From assembly GCF_008120935.1 (NCBI RefSeq), contig NZ_RDBO01000083.1:250384-286504 (forward strand): DNA of 36,121 bases, in the 5' to 3' direction. Shown here piece by piece: positions 15,660 to 24,447 of this stretch. The first letter of the stretch is position 1. Each line of letters begins with the position of its first letter. This DNA is from Streptomyces sp. sk2.1. Lineage in GTDB: Bacteria > Actinomycetota > Actinomycetes > Streptomycetales > Streptomycetaceae. A program made the position numbers and the translations under genes. The notes beneath the pieces were generated by a model, which saw nothing but the letters and a program-made list of their open reading frames with translations, was not told the DNA's origin and did not search any database.

Positions 15660-16271
15660 ATGAGCCATGGCCGCGCACCTCGACGCCGCTTCACCCTGCT
15701 CGCCGCCCCCGCAGCGGTCGTCGCACTCGCCCTCACGCTGACCGCGTGCGGCGGGGACGACAACAAGACCGGCGGAGGCGGCAACACGAACTTCGTCACG
15801 GGCAGTGGCGGGATCTCCACCGTGGCCAAGGGCGACCGCGTCGCCGCCCCGAAGCTGGACGGCGAGACCCTCGACGGCAAGCAGCTCGACGTCGCCGACT
15901 ACAAGGGCAAGGTCGTCGTGCTGAACATGTGGGGCTCGTGGTGCGGGCCCTGCCGCCTGGAGGCCCAGTACTTCTCGCGGGTGGCCAAGGAGACGAAGGA
16001 CAAGGGCGTCCAGTTCGTCGGGATCAACACGCGGGACGCCCAGAAGGGCCCCGCGATCAGCTTCGAGAAGGACTACGGGGTCCCCTACCCCAGCCTCTTC
16101 GACCCGACCGGCAAGCTCATGCTCCGCTTCCCCAAGGGGACGCTGCGCCCGCAGGCGATCCCGTCGACCGTGGTCCTGGACCGGGACGGGAAGATCGCCG
16201 CCCGCTCCCTGACCGCGCTCGACTCCGACAAGCTGCACGAGATGATCGACCCGCTGATCGCGGAGAAGTGA
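15660..16271 (+). CDS. TlpA/ResA-like thioredoxin lipoprotein
   Basis: This 203-aa extracytoplasmic thiol-disulfide reductase has a signal peptide with a basic start (RAPRRR) and ends at lipobox LTAC (Cys30). The thioredoxin fold has the redox centre WCGPC (94-98) after KVVVLNMWGS, and the cis-proline region is AIPSTVVLD. By analogy with ResA/CcsX it keeps apocytochrome c CxxCH cysteines reduced for heme attachment, taking electrons from CcdA encoded next. The ATG at 15660 has no Shine-Dalgarno and may be leaderless. It is the first gene of a tight four-gene unit (4-nt gap to the next start). Confidence 0.9.
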   Translation: MSHGRAPRRRFTLLAAPAAVVALALTLTACGGDDNKTGGGGNTNFVTGSGGISTVAKGDRVAAPKLDGETLDGKQLDVADYKGKVVVLNMWGSWCGPCRLEAQYFSRVAKETKDKGVQFVGINTRDAQKGPAISFEKDYGVPYPSLFDPTGKLMLRFPKGTLRPQAIPSTVVLDRDGKIAARSLTALDSDKLHEMIDPLIAEK

Positions 16272-16275
16272 CCCC

Positions 16276-17040
16276 GTGCACACCCTTGCCGCGATCACGG
16301 GCGAGAACGAGACCGTGATGAGCGGGGCGCTGCTCGTCGCCCTGCCCATCGCCGTGCTCGGCGGGCTCGTCTCCTTCTTCTCGCCGTGCGTCCTGCCGCT
16401 CGTGCCCGGCTACCTCAGTTACGTCACCGGCGTCAGCGGCACCGACCTGGCGCAGGCCCGGCGGGGCCGGATGGTCGCGGGCGCCTCGCTCTTCGTGCTC
16501 GGCTTCACCGCCGTGTTCGTCTCCGGCGGCGCGCTCTTCGGCTTCTTCGGCCAGACGCTCCTGGAGAACAGCGGGATCCTCACCAAGGTCCTCGGCGTGC
16601 TGATGATCCTGATGGGCGTCTTCTTCATGGGGCTGATGCCCTGGATGACGCAGCGCGAGTTCCGCATCCACAAACGGCCGGTGACCGGACTGGCGGGCGC
16701 CCCGCTGCTGGGCGCCCTCTTCGGGATCGGCTGGACCCCGTGCCTGGGCCCGACGCTCAGCTCGGTGAGCATTCTCGCGATGGACCAGGGCACCGCCGGG
16801 CGCGGGGCGATACTGACCGTCGCGTACTGCCTCGGCCTCGGCATCCCCTTCGTCCTCACCGCCGTAGCCTTCCGCAAGGCGCTCGGCGCGTTCGGCTGGG
16901 TCAAGAAGCACTACGCCTGGGTGATGCGGATCGGCGGCGGAATGATGATCGTGACCGGCCTGCTCCTGCTCACAGGTGTGTGGGGCACGATGATGCAGCA
17001 GGTACAGGGCTGGTCCGACGGCTTCACGGTGGGGATCTGA
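16276..17040 (+). CDS. ccdA: CcdA cytochrome c biogenesis transmembrane reductant carrier
   Basis: This 254-aa polytopic protein of the DsbD/CcdA family has six predicted helices. The two conserved redox cysteines lie in FSPCVLPLVPGYLSYV (Cys38) and GWTPCLGPTLS (Cys156), the symmetric signature of the family. It moves electrons from cytosolic thioredoxin to the external TlpA/ResA protein. The GTG at 16276 lies 4 nt after the previous stop, with GAGAAG upstream. The next gene starts 5 nt after its stop, so the four ccs genes form one operon. Confidence 0.93.
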   Translation: MHTLAAITGENETVMSGALLVALPIAVLGGLVSFFSPCVLPLVPGYLSYVTGVSGTDLAQARRGRMVAGASLFVLGFTAVFVSGGALFGFFGQTLLENSGILTKVLGVLMILMGVFFMGLMPWMTQREFRIHKRPVTGLAGAPLLGALFGIGWTPCLGPTLSSVSILAMDQGTAGRGAILTVAYCLGLGIPFVLTAVAFRKALGAFGWVKKHYAWVMRIGGGMMIVTGLLLLTGVWGTMMQQVQGWSDGFTVGI

Positions 17041-17045
17041 GTTCC

Positions 17046-18860
17046 ATGAGCAACACCAAGTCCAACCCCGCCCCGGAGCAGGAGCGCCGGGACGAGGAGA
17101 GTTCCTCCGAGCCGGGCGCCGCCGAAACCCGGCTCTCCACCGCCCCGCGCGAGGAGAGCGGGGCCGGCCTGCCCGCCATGGGCGTCATCGGCTGGGCCCG
17201 CTGGTTCTGGCGGCAGCTCACCTCGATGCGGGTCGCGCTGATCCTGCTCTTCCTGCTGTCGCTCGGCGCCATCCCCGGTTCGCTGATCCCGCAGAACAGC
17301 GTGGACGAGATGAAGGTGGAGGCGTTCAAGAAGGCGCACACCACCCTCACGCCGGTCTACGAGAAGCTCCAGTTCTTCGACGTCTACAGCTCGGTGTGGT
17401 TCTCCGCGATCTACATCCTGCTGTTCGTCTCGCTCATCGGCTGCATCGTGCCGCGCACCGGCCAGTTCGTGGGCCAGCTGCGCAGCCGCCCGCCCGGCGC
17501 CCCCAAGCGCCTGACCAGGCTGCCCGCGTACACCACCTGGCGCACCGAGGCCGATCCCGAGCAGGTCCACGAGGCCGCGCTCGCGATCATCCGGAAGCGC
17601 CGCTACCGGGTGCACGCCGTCAACGGCGCGGTGGCGGCCGAGAAGGGCTATCTGCGCGAGGCCGGCAACCTGATCTTCCACGTCTCCCTGATCGTGATGC
17701 TGGTCGCGTTCGCCTGCGGACAGCTCTTCAAGTCCGAGGGCGGCAAGCTGATCGTCGAGGGCGACGGCTTCGCCAACACGCTCACGCAGTACGACGACTT
17801 CAAGTCCGGCTCGCTGTTCGACAACGACTCGCTCGCCCCGTTCAGCTTCACGCTCGACAAGTTCACCGGCACGTACGAGCGCCGCGGCCCCCAGCGGGGC
17901 ACGCCCCGGACCTACGAGGCGCACGTGACGTACGCGGAGGGCGCGTACGGCAAGCCGAAGAAGACCGTCATCAGGGTCAACGAACCCCTCGTCATCGGCA
18001 GCACCAAGGTCTACCTCAACGCCCACGGCTACGCGCCGGTCGTCTCCGTCAAGGACGGCAAGGGCAAGGAGGTCTACCGCAACGCGGTACCGCTGCTGCC
18101 GATCGACAACAACGTCACGTCGAGCGGTGCGATCAAGGTCCTGGACGGCTACCGCGACAAGGACGGCAAGAAGACCCAGCTCGGTTTCCAGGCGTTCTTC
18201 GTGCCGACCTTCGCGGGCGAGGGCAAGGGCACGATGTTCTCGCAGTTCCCGGGCGCCGACTTCCCCGTACTGGCCCTCAACGGCTTCCACGGCTACCTCG
18301 GACCCGACTCCGGGCTGGCGCAGAACGTGTACCAGCTGGACAAGACCAAGATGACGGAGTTCAAGGACGCCGACGGCAAGCAGCTCAAGCAGCGGCTGCT
18401 GGTCGGCGAGACCATGAAGCTGCCCGACGGCGCGGGCTCCATCACGTTCGAGGGCCTCCAGGAGTGGGCCAGCTTCCAGATCACCGAGCAGCCGGCCAGC
18501 GGCTGGGCGCTCGGCGGTTCGGTCGCCGCGATCGCCGGACTCGCGGGCTCGCTGTTCATCCAGCGGCGCCGGGTCTGGGTGCGGGCGGTGCGCGGCGCGG
18601 ACGGCGTCACCGTCGTCGAGATGGCGGGCCTGGGCCGCAGCGAGTCCGCGAAGCTGCCCGAGGAGCTGGCCGACCTCGCGGTCGAGCTCGTCGCCTCGGC
18701 ACCCCCGGCGCCCGACCCCGAACCCGGTACCGACGCCGACCCCGAATCCGAGTCCGAGCCCGCCTCCGGGCCCGGAACCGACCCCGACGCCGGACCCGAA
18801 TCGGATTCCGACGCCGTCGAAGAATCCTCCGAAGATCCTGCCGAAGGGGCTGAGAAGTGA
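17046..18860 (+). CDS. resB: ResB/Ccs1-family cytochrome c biogenesis protein
   Basis: This is the Ccs1/ResB subunit of System II heme lyase; with CcsA it carries heme across the membrane and attaches it to apocytochrome c. The 604-aa protein has a charged Ser/Glu N-terminal tail (about 45 residues), helices near 62-80, 118-136 and 207-226 (with His212), a large external domain (about 230-480), and a last helix near 485-505. The C-terminal 50 residues are an acidic Pro/Asp/Glu/Ser repeat tail (PDPEPGTDADPESESEP), unusual for the family core and probably disordered. Its stop overlaps the GTG of ccsA. Confidence 0.92.
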   Translation: MSNTKSNPAPEQERRDEESSSEPGAAETRLSTAPREESGAGLPAMGVIGWARWFWRQLTSMRVALILLFLLSLGAIPGSLIPQNSVDEMKVEAFKKAHTTLTPVYEKLQFFDVYSSVWFSAIYILLFVSLIGCIVPRTGQFVGQLRSRPPGAPKRLTRLPAYTTWRTEADPEQVHEAALAIIRKRRYRVHAVNGAVAAEKGYLREAGNLIFHVSLIVMLVAFACGQLFKSEGGKLIVEGDGFANTLTQYDDFKSGSLFDNDSLAPFSFTLDKFTGTYERRGPQRGTPRTYEAHVTYAEGAYGKPKKTVIRVNEPLVIGSTKVYLNAHGYAPVVSVKDGKGKEVYRNAVPLLPIDNNVTSSGAIKVLDGYRDKDGKKTQLGFQAFFVPTFAGEGKGTMFSQFPGADFPVLALNGFHGYLGPDSGLAQNVYQLDKTKMTEFKDADGKQLKQRLLVGETMKLPDGAGSITFEGLQEWASFQITEQPASGWALGGSVAAIAGLAGSLFIQRRRVWVRAVRGADGVTVVEMAGLGRSESAKLPEELADLAVELVASAPPAPDPEPGTDADPESESEPASGPGTDPDAGPESDSDAVEESSEDPAEGAEK

Positions 18861-19939
18861 ATCTCGCCGCCGCTACCAACGAGAACCTGGCGCACACCAG
18901 CAATGTGCTGATCTATTCGGCGATGGCCGTCTACACCCTGGCCTTCCTCGCGCACATCGCGGAATGGGTGTTCGGCAGCCGCAGCAAGGTCGGCCGCACC
19001 GCCGCCGCCCTGACCGGGGACGGTGCCGCCACCGCCCAGGTGAAGGTGCAGGTCGCGCAGAAGGGCGGCGGCACCGCCGTACTGGACCGCCCGAAGATCG
19101 TCACGCGCGCCGCGGCCGGTTCCCGCGACGTCCCGGACGGGCCCGGCGCGGCCGGCGGCACGTTCAAGGGCGACCTGTACGGGCGGGTCGCGGTCTCCAT
19201 GACCGTGCTCGCCTTCCTCGTGCAGGCCGGCGGCGTCATCACCCGCGCGATGTCCGTGCAGCGCGCCCCCTGGGGCAACATGTACGAGTTCTCCATCACC
19301 TTCTCCACGGTGGCGGTCGGCGCGTACCTGGTCCTCCTGGCACTGGGCAAGAACGTCCGCTGGATGGGGCTGCTCCTGGTCACCACCGTCCTGCTGGACC
19401 TCGGCATCGCGACCACGTGGCTCTACACCGACAGCGACCAGCTGGTGCCCGCGCTGCACTCGTACTGGCTGTGGATCCACGTCTCCACCGCCATCTTCTG
19501 CGGTGCCGTCTTCTACCTCGGCGCGGTCGGCACCCTGCTCTACCTCTTCCGCGACAGCTACGAGAACAAGCTCGCGAACGGTGGCCGGCCCGGCGCGTTC
19601 GCCCGGTCCGTGCTCTCCCGGCTGCCCGCCGCCGCCTCGCTCGACAAGTTCTCGTACCGCGTCAACGCCGCGGTCTTCCCGCTGTGGACGTTCACGATCA
19701 TCGCGGGCGCCATCTGGGCGGGCGACGCCTGGGGCCGCTACTGGGGCTGGGACCCCAAGGAGGTCTGGTCCTTCATCACCTGGGTCGCGTACGCCTGCTA
19801 CCTGCACGCCCGCGCCACCGCCGGCTGGAAGGGCCGCAAGGCCGCCTACCTGGCGCTGATCGCCTTCGGCTGCTGGCTCTTCAACTACTACGGCGTGAAC
19901 ATCTTCGTCACCGGCAAGCACTCCTATGCGGGCGTCTGA
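18857..19939 (+). CDS. ccsA: CcsA (CcsB)-type cytochrome c heme lyase subunit
   Basis: This 360-aa membrane protein carries the heme-handling motif WGWDPKE (296-302) in GRYWGWDPKEVWSFITWV. Conserved histidines at 201, 208 and 317 flank it and are the likely heme ligands by family homology. An N-terminal helix is followed by a 60-residue cytosolic linker. With ResB it forms the System II cytochrome c synthetase on the outer membrane face. The GTG at 18857 overlaps the resB stop (GTGA), so translation is coupled. It is the last gene of the operon, closed by a perfect palindrome at 19959-19984. Confidence 0.94.
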   Translation: MNLAAATNENLAHTSNVLIYSAMAVYTLAFLAHIAEWVFGSRSKVGRTAAALTGDGAATAQVKVQVAQKGGGTAVLDRPKIVTRAAAGSRDVPDGPGAAGGTFKGDLYGRVAVSMTVLAFLVQAGGVITRAMSVQRAPWGNMYEFSITFSTVAVGAYLVLLALGKNVRWMGLLLVTTVLLDLGIATTWLYTDSDQLVPALHSYWLWIHVSTAIFCGAVFYLGAVGTLLYLFRDSYENKLANGGRPGAFARSVLSRLPAAASLDKFSYRVNAAVFPLWTFTIIAGAIWAGDAWGRYWGWDPKEVWSFITWVAYACYLHARATAGWKGRKAAYLALIAFGCWLFNYYGVNIFVTGKHSYAGV

Positions 19940-19958
19940 CCGGCCCGTACCCGCAAGA

Positions 19959-19984
19959 GCTCCGCACCCGTACGGGTGCGGAGC
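19959..19984 (+). terminator. Terminator of the ccs operon
   Basis: A perfect 26-bp palindrome has GCTCCGCACCC and GGGTGCGGAGC arms around GTAC, 19 nt after the ccsA stop. No U-tract follows. Confidence 0.7.
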
Positions 19985-20010
19985 GCCCACCGCGGGGCCA
20001 CGCTGGAACC

Positions 20011-20535
20011 ATGACCGATGCGACCCCCGTCATCGAGTACGGCACCAGTGAAACCCGCGGTGACCTGCACGTTCTGCGATTCACCCTACGGCTGCCCCAC
20101 CCCGTTCCACGGGTGTGGGCAGCCGTCGCCGATTCCGGGGGACTGAGCGGCTGGCTCGCCGGGGCCGACCCGTTCCAGCGGCGCATGGGCGGCGCGATCA
20201 CGCTCCACCGGCTGAACACCGAACGGGACGGGAACGCCGCCCCCGCCCCGGGCACCGTCACCGCCTGGGACGTCGAGCGGGTCGCCGAGTACACCTTCGA
20301 GGAGCCCTTCGGCCGGGTCCGCTTCCACCTGGAGCCACCACGCGGCGACCACGTGCTGCTGCGCTTCACCAACGAGTTCCGGGGCGACGACGCCCTGCGC
20401 CTGGACCGCCTCGCGAGCTGGCACGACCACTTCCAGTACCTCGTGGACGCCCTCGACGGCTACCCGGCCGACTGGTCGAGGTGGACCCCGGTGCGCTGGG
20501 CCGGGCTGCGCGAACAGTACGCGGCCCGGCACTGA
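20011..20535 (+). CDS. SRPBCC (AHSA1-like) domain protein
   Basis: This 174-aa single START/Bet v1-like domain has FTLRLPHPVPRVWAAVADSGGLSGWLAG at the N-terminus, the usual strand-helix start in which the protein changes with VW..ltd. TFEEPFGRVRFHLEP and VLLRFTNEF are the central strands, and HDHFQYLVDALDG is the C-terminal helix. Such domains bind hydrophobic ligands or polyketide intermediates; no ligand can be named. There is no signal peptide. The gene converges on the receptor-like gene with only 15 nt between stops. Confidence 0.82.
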   Translation: MTDATPVIEYGTSETRGDLHVLRFTLRLPHPVPRVWAAVADSGGLSGWLAGADPFQRRMGGAITLHRLNTERDGNAAPAPGTVTAWDVERVAEYTFEEPFGRVRFHLEPPRGDHVLLRFTNEFRGDDALRLDRLASWHDHFQYLVDALDGYPADWSRWTPVRWAGLREQYAARH

Positions 20536-20550
20536 ACCGTGTCCCGGGCG

Positions 20551-22119
20551 CTACGGGGCCGCGGCCGGGGGCAGGCACGTGGCGTCCGGCGGATCCTTCT
20601 CCGGCCAGGCGAGCGCCACGAACCGCTGGAGGGCGTCGTCGGCCGACAACTCCACTATCGGGACCGCCTTGTTGTACGGGTTGCCGTGGTTGTCCAGGCA
20701 GATCCAGCCGCTGGCGCCCGACACCTTCAGCGAGCCGTTCACCCGGGACCACTGCTCGCCCACGTCCGCGAGCTCCGGCACCCGCCCGCCCGGACTCGCC
20801 CGCCGGACGGCCTGCACGGCCAGGGTCATCGCGTCGTGGGCGATGATGAGCTGGCCGTCGGTGAGGTCCTCGTGCCCCGTCGGCCCGATCGGCCCGGCCG
20901 GTGCCTTCGACAGCGTGGCCAGCAGGTCCAGGAACTCCTGGTAGTCCTTCGGGGAGCCGCCCGTCGTCGGCTTCCCCCCGGCGGGCGCCGCCGCCCAGGC
21001 GTCGGGGTGGGCCAGCGAGGCGTAGCGGACGGTGACCTTCCGGCGCAGCGCGCTCCGGTCGAGCTTCTTGTCGCTGCCCAGGTACGAGCCCTCGTCGCCG
21101 GTCAGGATCGTGAAGGGGCGGTCCTGGCAGCCGCGCCCGCCGAGCGCGTTGATGAACTGCCGCAGCTGGACGTGGCGTCCGGCGAAGAACACCGTGTCCG
21201 CGTCCTCGGTGTCGCAGATCAGATGGGTGATGTCGCGGAAGGCGTTGGCCGTGTTGCCCTCGTCGTTGGGGTCGCTGCGCGAGGTGAACAGCTGCGGCTT
21301 GTAGCGGGTGCCCCGGACCAGCCCGGTGAAGGCGGTGCGCAGGGTGTCGGTGTAGTGGTCGCCGGTCCGGGTGTCCTGGACCAGCAGCGCCTTCTCCGCC
21401 TTGACCTGCCCGAAGCGGGCCAGGGCGGCGGCCTCGTCCCGGTTGGTGGGGGAGACCCGGGCCAGCCCGGGGAACGGGTCGCTCCTCGGGCCGTTGGCGA
21501 TGTCGTCGGCGGTGATGGTGGTGCCGACGACCGCGATGTGCGCGGCGGTCAGCTCCCGTACCGCCGACTTGATCTCGGTACTGCTGGTGGCGACGCCCGA
21601 CACGGCCCGCAGGTGGTCCGGGGCTCCGGTCATCGTCTTCAGCCGCTCCACGGCCGGGCGCCACAGCAGGCTGTTCTTCCCGGTGTTGGCGAGCACCAGC
21701 CGGATCTTCGGCACCTGGTCGTTGGAGAGCCGGTTGGCCCGGTACTGCGCGGCGAACGCACCCTGCAGCTCGTGCTGCATCTTCGTCCGCATCGCCCGGT
21801 CCGTCGAGGTCAGCGGCAGCAGCAGCGCGACCGTGGCGTACCGGCCGGCCTTCAGGGTGGCGTTCTCCCGGGCGATGGCCGCCACGACGTCGGTCAGCTG
21901 GGACTGGCCGAAGTCGTAGGTGCCGCCGTCGGCGACGCCGACGCACTCCTCGCTGCCGAAGGGCCGCTCGACGCCCTTCGCGCAGGAGCGGTCCTCGGGG
22001 GCGGTGAGCCGGCCGAACGCGTACCAGCCGCCGGTGAAGACCAGGGCGCCGGCGACCACCGAGGAGACGACCTTCTGCCGGGCGGTGTACCAGAGCCGGT
22101 AGCGCAGCGGATTACGCAT
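20551..22119 (-). CDS. Membrane-anchored periplasmic-binding-fold protein
   Basis: This 522-aa protein has a basic N-terminus, one hydrophobic segment (about 17-36) and no lipobox, so it is probably a signal-anchored protein with its domain outside. The external part resembles type I periplasmic binding proteins of the branched-chain amino-acid/ANF-receptor group: YATVALLLPLTS near 95-106, then HELQGAFAAQYRAN, LRAVSGVATSSTE, AEKALLVQDTRTG and ADTVFFAGRHVQLRQFINAL. Six cysteines (46, 59 and four later) fit disulfides outside the cell. No permease gene is nearby, so sensing rather than transport is likely. Its ATG overlaps the end of the upstream NTPase gene by eight bases, so the two products are probably made together. 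Confidence 0.72.
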   Translation of the reverse strand: MRNPLRYRLWYTARQKVVSSVVAGALVFTGGWYAFGRLTAPEDRSCAKGVERPFGSEECVGVADGGTYDFGQSQLTDVVAAIARENATLKAGRYATVALLLPLTSTDRAMRTKMQHELQGAFAAQYRANRLSNDQVPKIRLVLANTGKNSLLWRPAVERLKTMTGAPDHLRAVSGVATSSTEIKSAVRELTAAHIAVVGTTITADDIANGPRSDPFPGLARVSPTNRDEAAALARFGQVKAEKALLVQDTRTGDHYTDTLRTAFTGLVRGTRYKPQLFTSRSDPNDEGNTANAFRDITHLICDTEDADTVFFAGRHVQLRQFINALGGRGCQDRPFTILTGDEGSYLGSDKKLDRSALRRKVTVRYASLAHPDAWAAAPAGGKPTTGGSPKDYQEFLDLLATLSKAPAGPIGPTGHEDLTDGQLIIAHDAMTLAVQAVRRASPGGRVPELADVGEQWSRVNGSLKVSGASGWICLDNHGNPYNKAVPIVELSADDALQRFVALAWPEKDPPDATCLPPAAAP

Positions 22120-24178
22120 CGTCGCCTCCCGGCGGCATGGACAGCGGGCGCCAGGCCCGGATGTCGCGCGGCCAGTGCTTCGCCGCGTCCCACAGATCGC
22201 TGTTGCCGGTCGGATGGCGGCCGGAGAGCTGCCGCAGTTCGTGTGCCATCTTGTCGATCACCTCTTCGTCCGGCAGGGCAAGCGGATCGGACAGCAGCCA
22301 GAGGCCGTGCAGCAGCCGGCGCAGCCGCGTGTGCAGCTCAGCGGCCGGCGGTTCGAGCCCCCGGGGCGGTGCATGGTCGGCCCGGCCGAGCGCCACGGCG
22401 CGCCGGGGGTCGGGGCCGGTGGACCCCGGCGCGCGGGGATACGGGGCCGAGACGATGAAGCGCAGCGAGCCCAGCCACCCCAGTACGTCCGGCTCGTCGA
22501 ACCGCAGCCGCAGATGGGCCACGCATGCCTCCGCGTCGCCCAGCACCAGCTTCTGGTGCAGCAGGTGCGGGACGCCCGGCAGGCGCCCGCCGGGGGCGTA
22601 CGCCCCGCGCAGCGTGACGTGCACCGCCTGCCACACCCCGTGCGAGGGGTGGTCGTCGTCCTGGAAGCGCAGCCGGTGCAGGAGCAGGGCCCGCAGTAGC
22701 GGATCGGCGACGAAGTGGCCGGGCCCGACCGGCCAGCCGTCGGCCCGCAGCGCGTCGCGCATCCGCAGCGCCACGTCGCCGTCCGACGCGGACCGGCCCA
22801 GCCGGTTCTCCGCGAGCAGCCGGGCGGAGTCCTCGCCGTGCGCGGCGGCCAGTACGCCGAGGTGGTCGAGCCGTTGCGCGGGCCCCGGCACCAGCCGGGC
22901 CAGCAGTTCGTCGGCGACCCGGGCGGGCGCCCGGTCCTCGCGCACCTCCACCACGGCGTCCAGCAGCGACCCCGGCACCAGCGAGCCGGGATCGGGCGAC
23001 CGGCCCGCCGCCAGCGCCAGCAGCTCCACGGCCAGCGGGCGCCCGCCGGTCAGCCGGTGCACCCCGCGGGCCAGCCCGGCCCGGGTGCGCCCCTGGGGGT
23101 CGTGCCGGTCGAAGGCGGAACGCACCTGCTCCGGGTCGAGCGGGGTCAGCTCCACGGCCAGGATGCCGGACGTCACGCCGGTGCCCCGGGACCAGTGCGA
23201 GGCGTGCGCCACCTCCGGCAGCCGCCGCCGCACGGCGTGGGCCAGCCCCTCGTGGTCCCGCACCCGCGAGGTGGCGAACACCGCGATCCGGTCGTGCGTC
23301 CCGGCGGCCCGCTGCCGCAGCAGCGGCCCCACCAGCTGCCGGCCCAGCGGCACGTGCGCGTTGTCGACGAGCAGCACCGGGCGGCCCCGGCGGGCGCCCC
23401 GGGCCAGCCCCCCGTACGCCCGGACCAGGTCCTCCGCCATCGCGAGCACCAGATGGTCCTCGGCCCGGCGGCGCAGGTCGCCGCCGCGCTCGAAGTCGAC
23501 CGCCAGCTGGCGCAGCCCGACCCGGCCGTTGCCGCCCGCGTGCGGATAGCGCCCGTACCAGTCCGCCGAACGCCGCTGGAACCGGCTGAACGATTCCTCC
23601 ATGACCGTCTCGACCGTGGCCTCGGCGACCATTCCGGCCATCGGGGCCACCGAGTCGAAGGCGCTGGCGGCCAGCTTGGTCAGCACCTTGGTGACCCAGC
23701 CGGCCGCCGCGTCGCCGCGGCCGTCCACGGTCGCCAGGAGCGGGCCGAGCGACTGGAGGTCCCGCTGCGCCCGGGTCTCGTCCCCGCGGGTCCAGGAGAT
23801 GGAGGCGACGGCCACCAGCCCGAGGCTGAGCCGGGGGAACTGCACCGGACGCGCGGCCCGCACCCGCGCCGTCAGCTGGGCGGCGAGTTGCGGCAGCGCC
23901 CCGGTCACCGGGGTCCAGCCGGGGCCCGGGTCCTCGGGCGGCAGGACGGCCTCGCAGTCGACCAGGGCGACCGGGGTGACCTCCCGGTACAGGTGGCGCA
24001 GTTGCTTGAGCACGGCCGTCTTGCCCATGCCGCGCCCGCCGGTCAGCACGGCGACCGGCGGATCGGCGGGGTGTTCGTAGGCGACCCGGGCGGAGCCGTA
24101 CGGGGTGAGACCGGTCAGTCGCGCCGCGAGTCCGTCGTTGCCGAAAATCGCCTCGCGCCCGTACAGCTCTCTGTCCAC
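22112..24178 (-). CDS. STAND-like P-loop NTPase
   Basis: This is a 688-aa cytosolic P-loop NTPase. Walker A is GGRGMGKT (47-54), the Walker B-like strand is VLLVDNAH (268-275), and a sensor-like FATSR is at 301-305. The segment LTGGRPLAVELLAL (376-389) matches the GxP motif that marks STAND NTPases (NACHT/NB-ARC/SWACOS type). A winged-helix-like stretch follows (about 435-500), then a helical C-terminus. STAND proteins are ligand-triggered switches. The GTG at 24178 has a G-rich element 3 nt upstream. Its last eight bases contain the ATG of the anchored receptor-like protein. A link in which the receptor controls or is controlled by the NTPase is inferred from coupling only. Simple AAA ATPase is the alternative. 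Confidence 0.7.
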   Translation of the reverse strand: MDRELYGREAIFGNDGLAARLTGLTPYGSARVAYEHPADPPVAVLTGGRGMGKTAVLKQLRHLYREVTPVALVDCEAVLPPEDPGPGWTPVTGALPQLAAQLTARVRAARPVQFPRLSLGLVAVASISWTRGDETRAQRDLQSLGPLLATVDGRGDAAAGWVTKVLTKLAASAFDSVAPMAGMVAEATVETVMEESFSRFQRRSADWYGRYPHAGGNGRVGLRQLAVDFERGGDLRRRAEDHLVLAMAEDLVRAYGGLARGARRGRPVLLVDNAHVPLGRQLVGPLLRQRAAGTHDRIAVFATSRVRDHEGLAHAVRRRLPEVAHASHWSRGTGVTSGILAVELTPLDPEQVRSAFDRHDPQGRTRAGLARGVHRLTGGRPLAVELLALAAGRSPDPGSLVPGSLLDAVVEVREDRAPARVADELLARLVPGPAQRLDHLGVLAAAHGEDSARLLAENRLGRSASDGDVALRMRDALRADGWPVGPGHFVADPLLRALLLHRLRFQDDDHPSHGVWQAVHVTLRGAYAPGGRLPGVPHLLHQKLVLGDAEACVAHLRLRFDEPDVLGWLGSLRFIVSAPYPRAPGSTGPDPRRAVALGRADHAPPRGLEPPAAELHTRLRRLLHGLWLLSDPLALPDEEVIDKMAHELRQLSGRHPTGNSDLWDAAKHWPRDIRAWRPLSMPPGGDDA

Positions 24179-24326
24179 AGCACCCCCAGCGTCGACGCCC
24201 CATCCGATCTGTCACACCGTCAACACAAGGGTATCGGGAGGGTGTTGGGGAAAGGGGAGGATTTTCGAACGATCAGGGACGGGGCGTACGACCGGCCGGT
24301 TCCGGGCGCTCCGCACGCGGGCACGC

Positions 24327-24356
24327 GGGCACGTGGATGCGTGGGCACGTGGATGC
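24327..24356. repeat. Direct repeat with two CACGTG sites
   Basis: GGGCACGTGGATGC occurs at 24327-24340 and 24343-24356, a 16-bp period, preceded by two GGGCACGCG-like pieces. The 269-nt gap between the NTPase start and the next gene holds this, a CAACAC/GTGTTG inverted pair (24221-24247) and the terminator at 24385-24417. Confidence 0.55.
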
Positions 24357-24384
24357 TCGGGTGCGTGCCGGGACGCATGACGAC

Positions 24385-24417
24385 GCCGCCCCCGCCCGGA
24401 CGACGGGCGGGGGCGGC
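24385..24417 (-). terminator. Terminator after the PLD-nuclease-N gene
   Basis: A perfect 14-bp stem GCCGCCCCCGCCCG / CGGGCGGGGGCGGC with a 5-nt loop lies 30 nt past the stop of the minus-strand membrane-protein gene. Confidence 0.72.
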
Positions 24418-24447
24418 GGCAGCGGTGGCGCGGGGAGTTCCTCCGGA

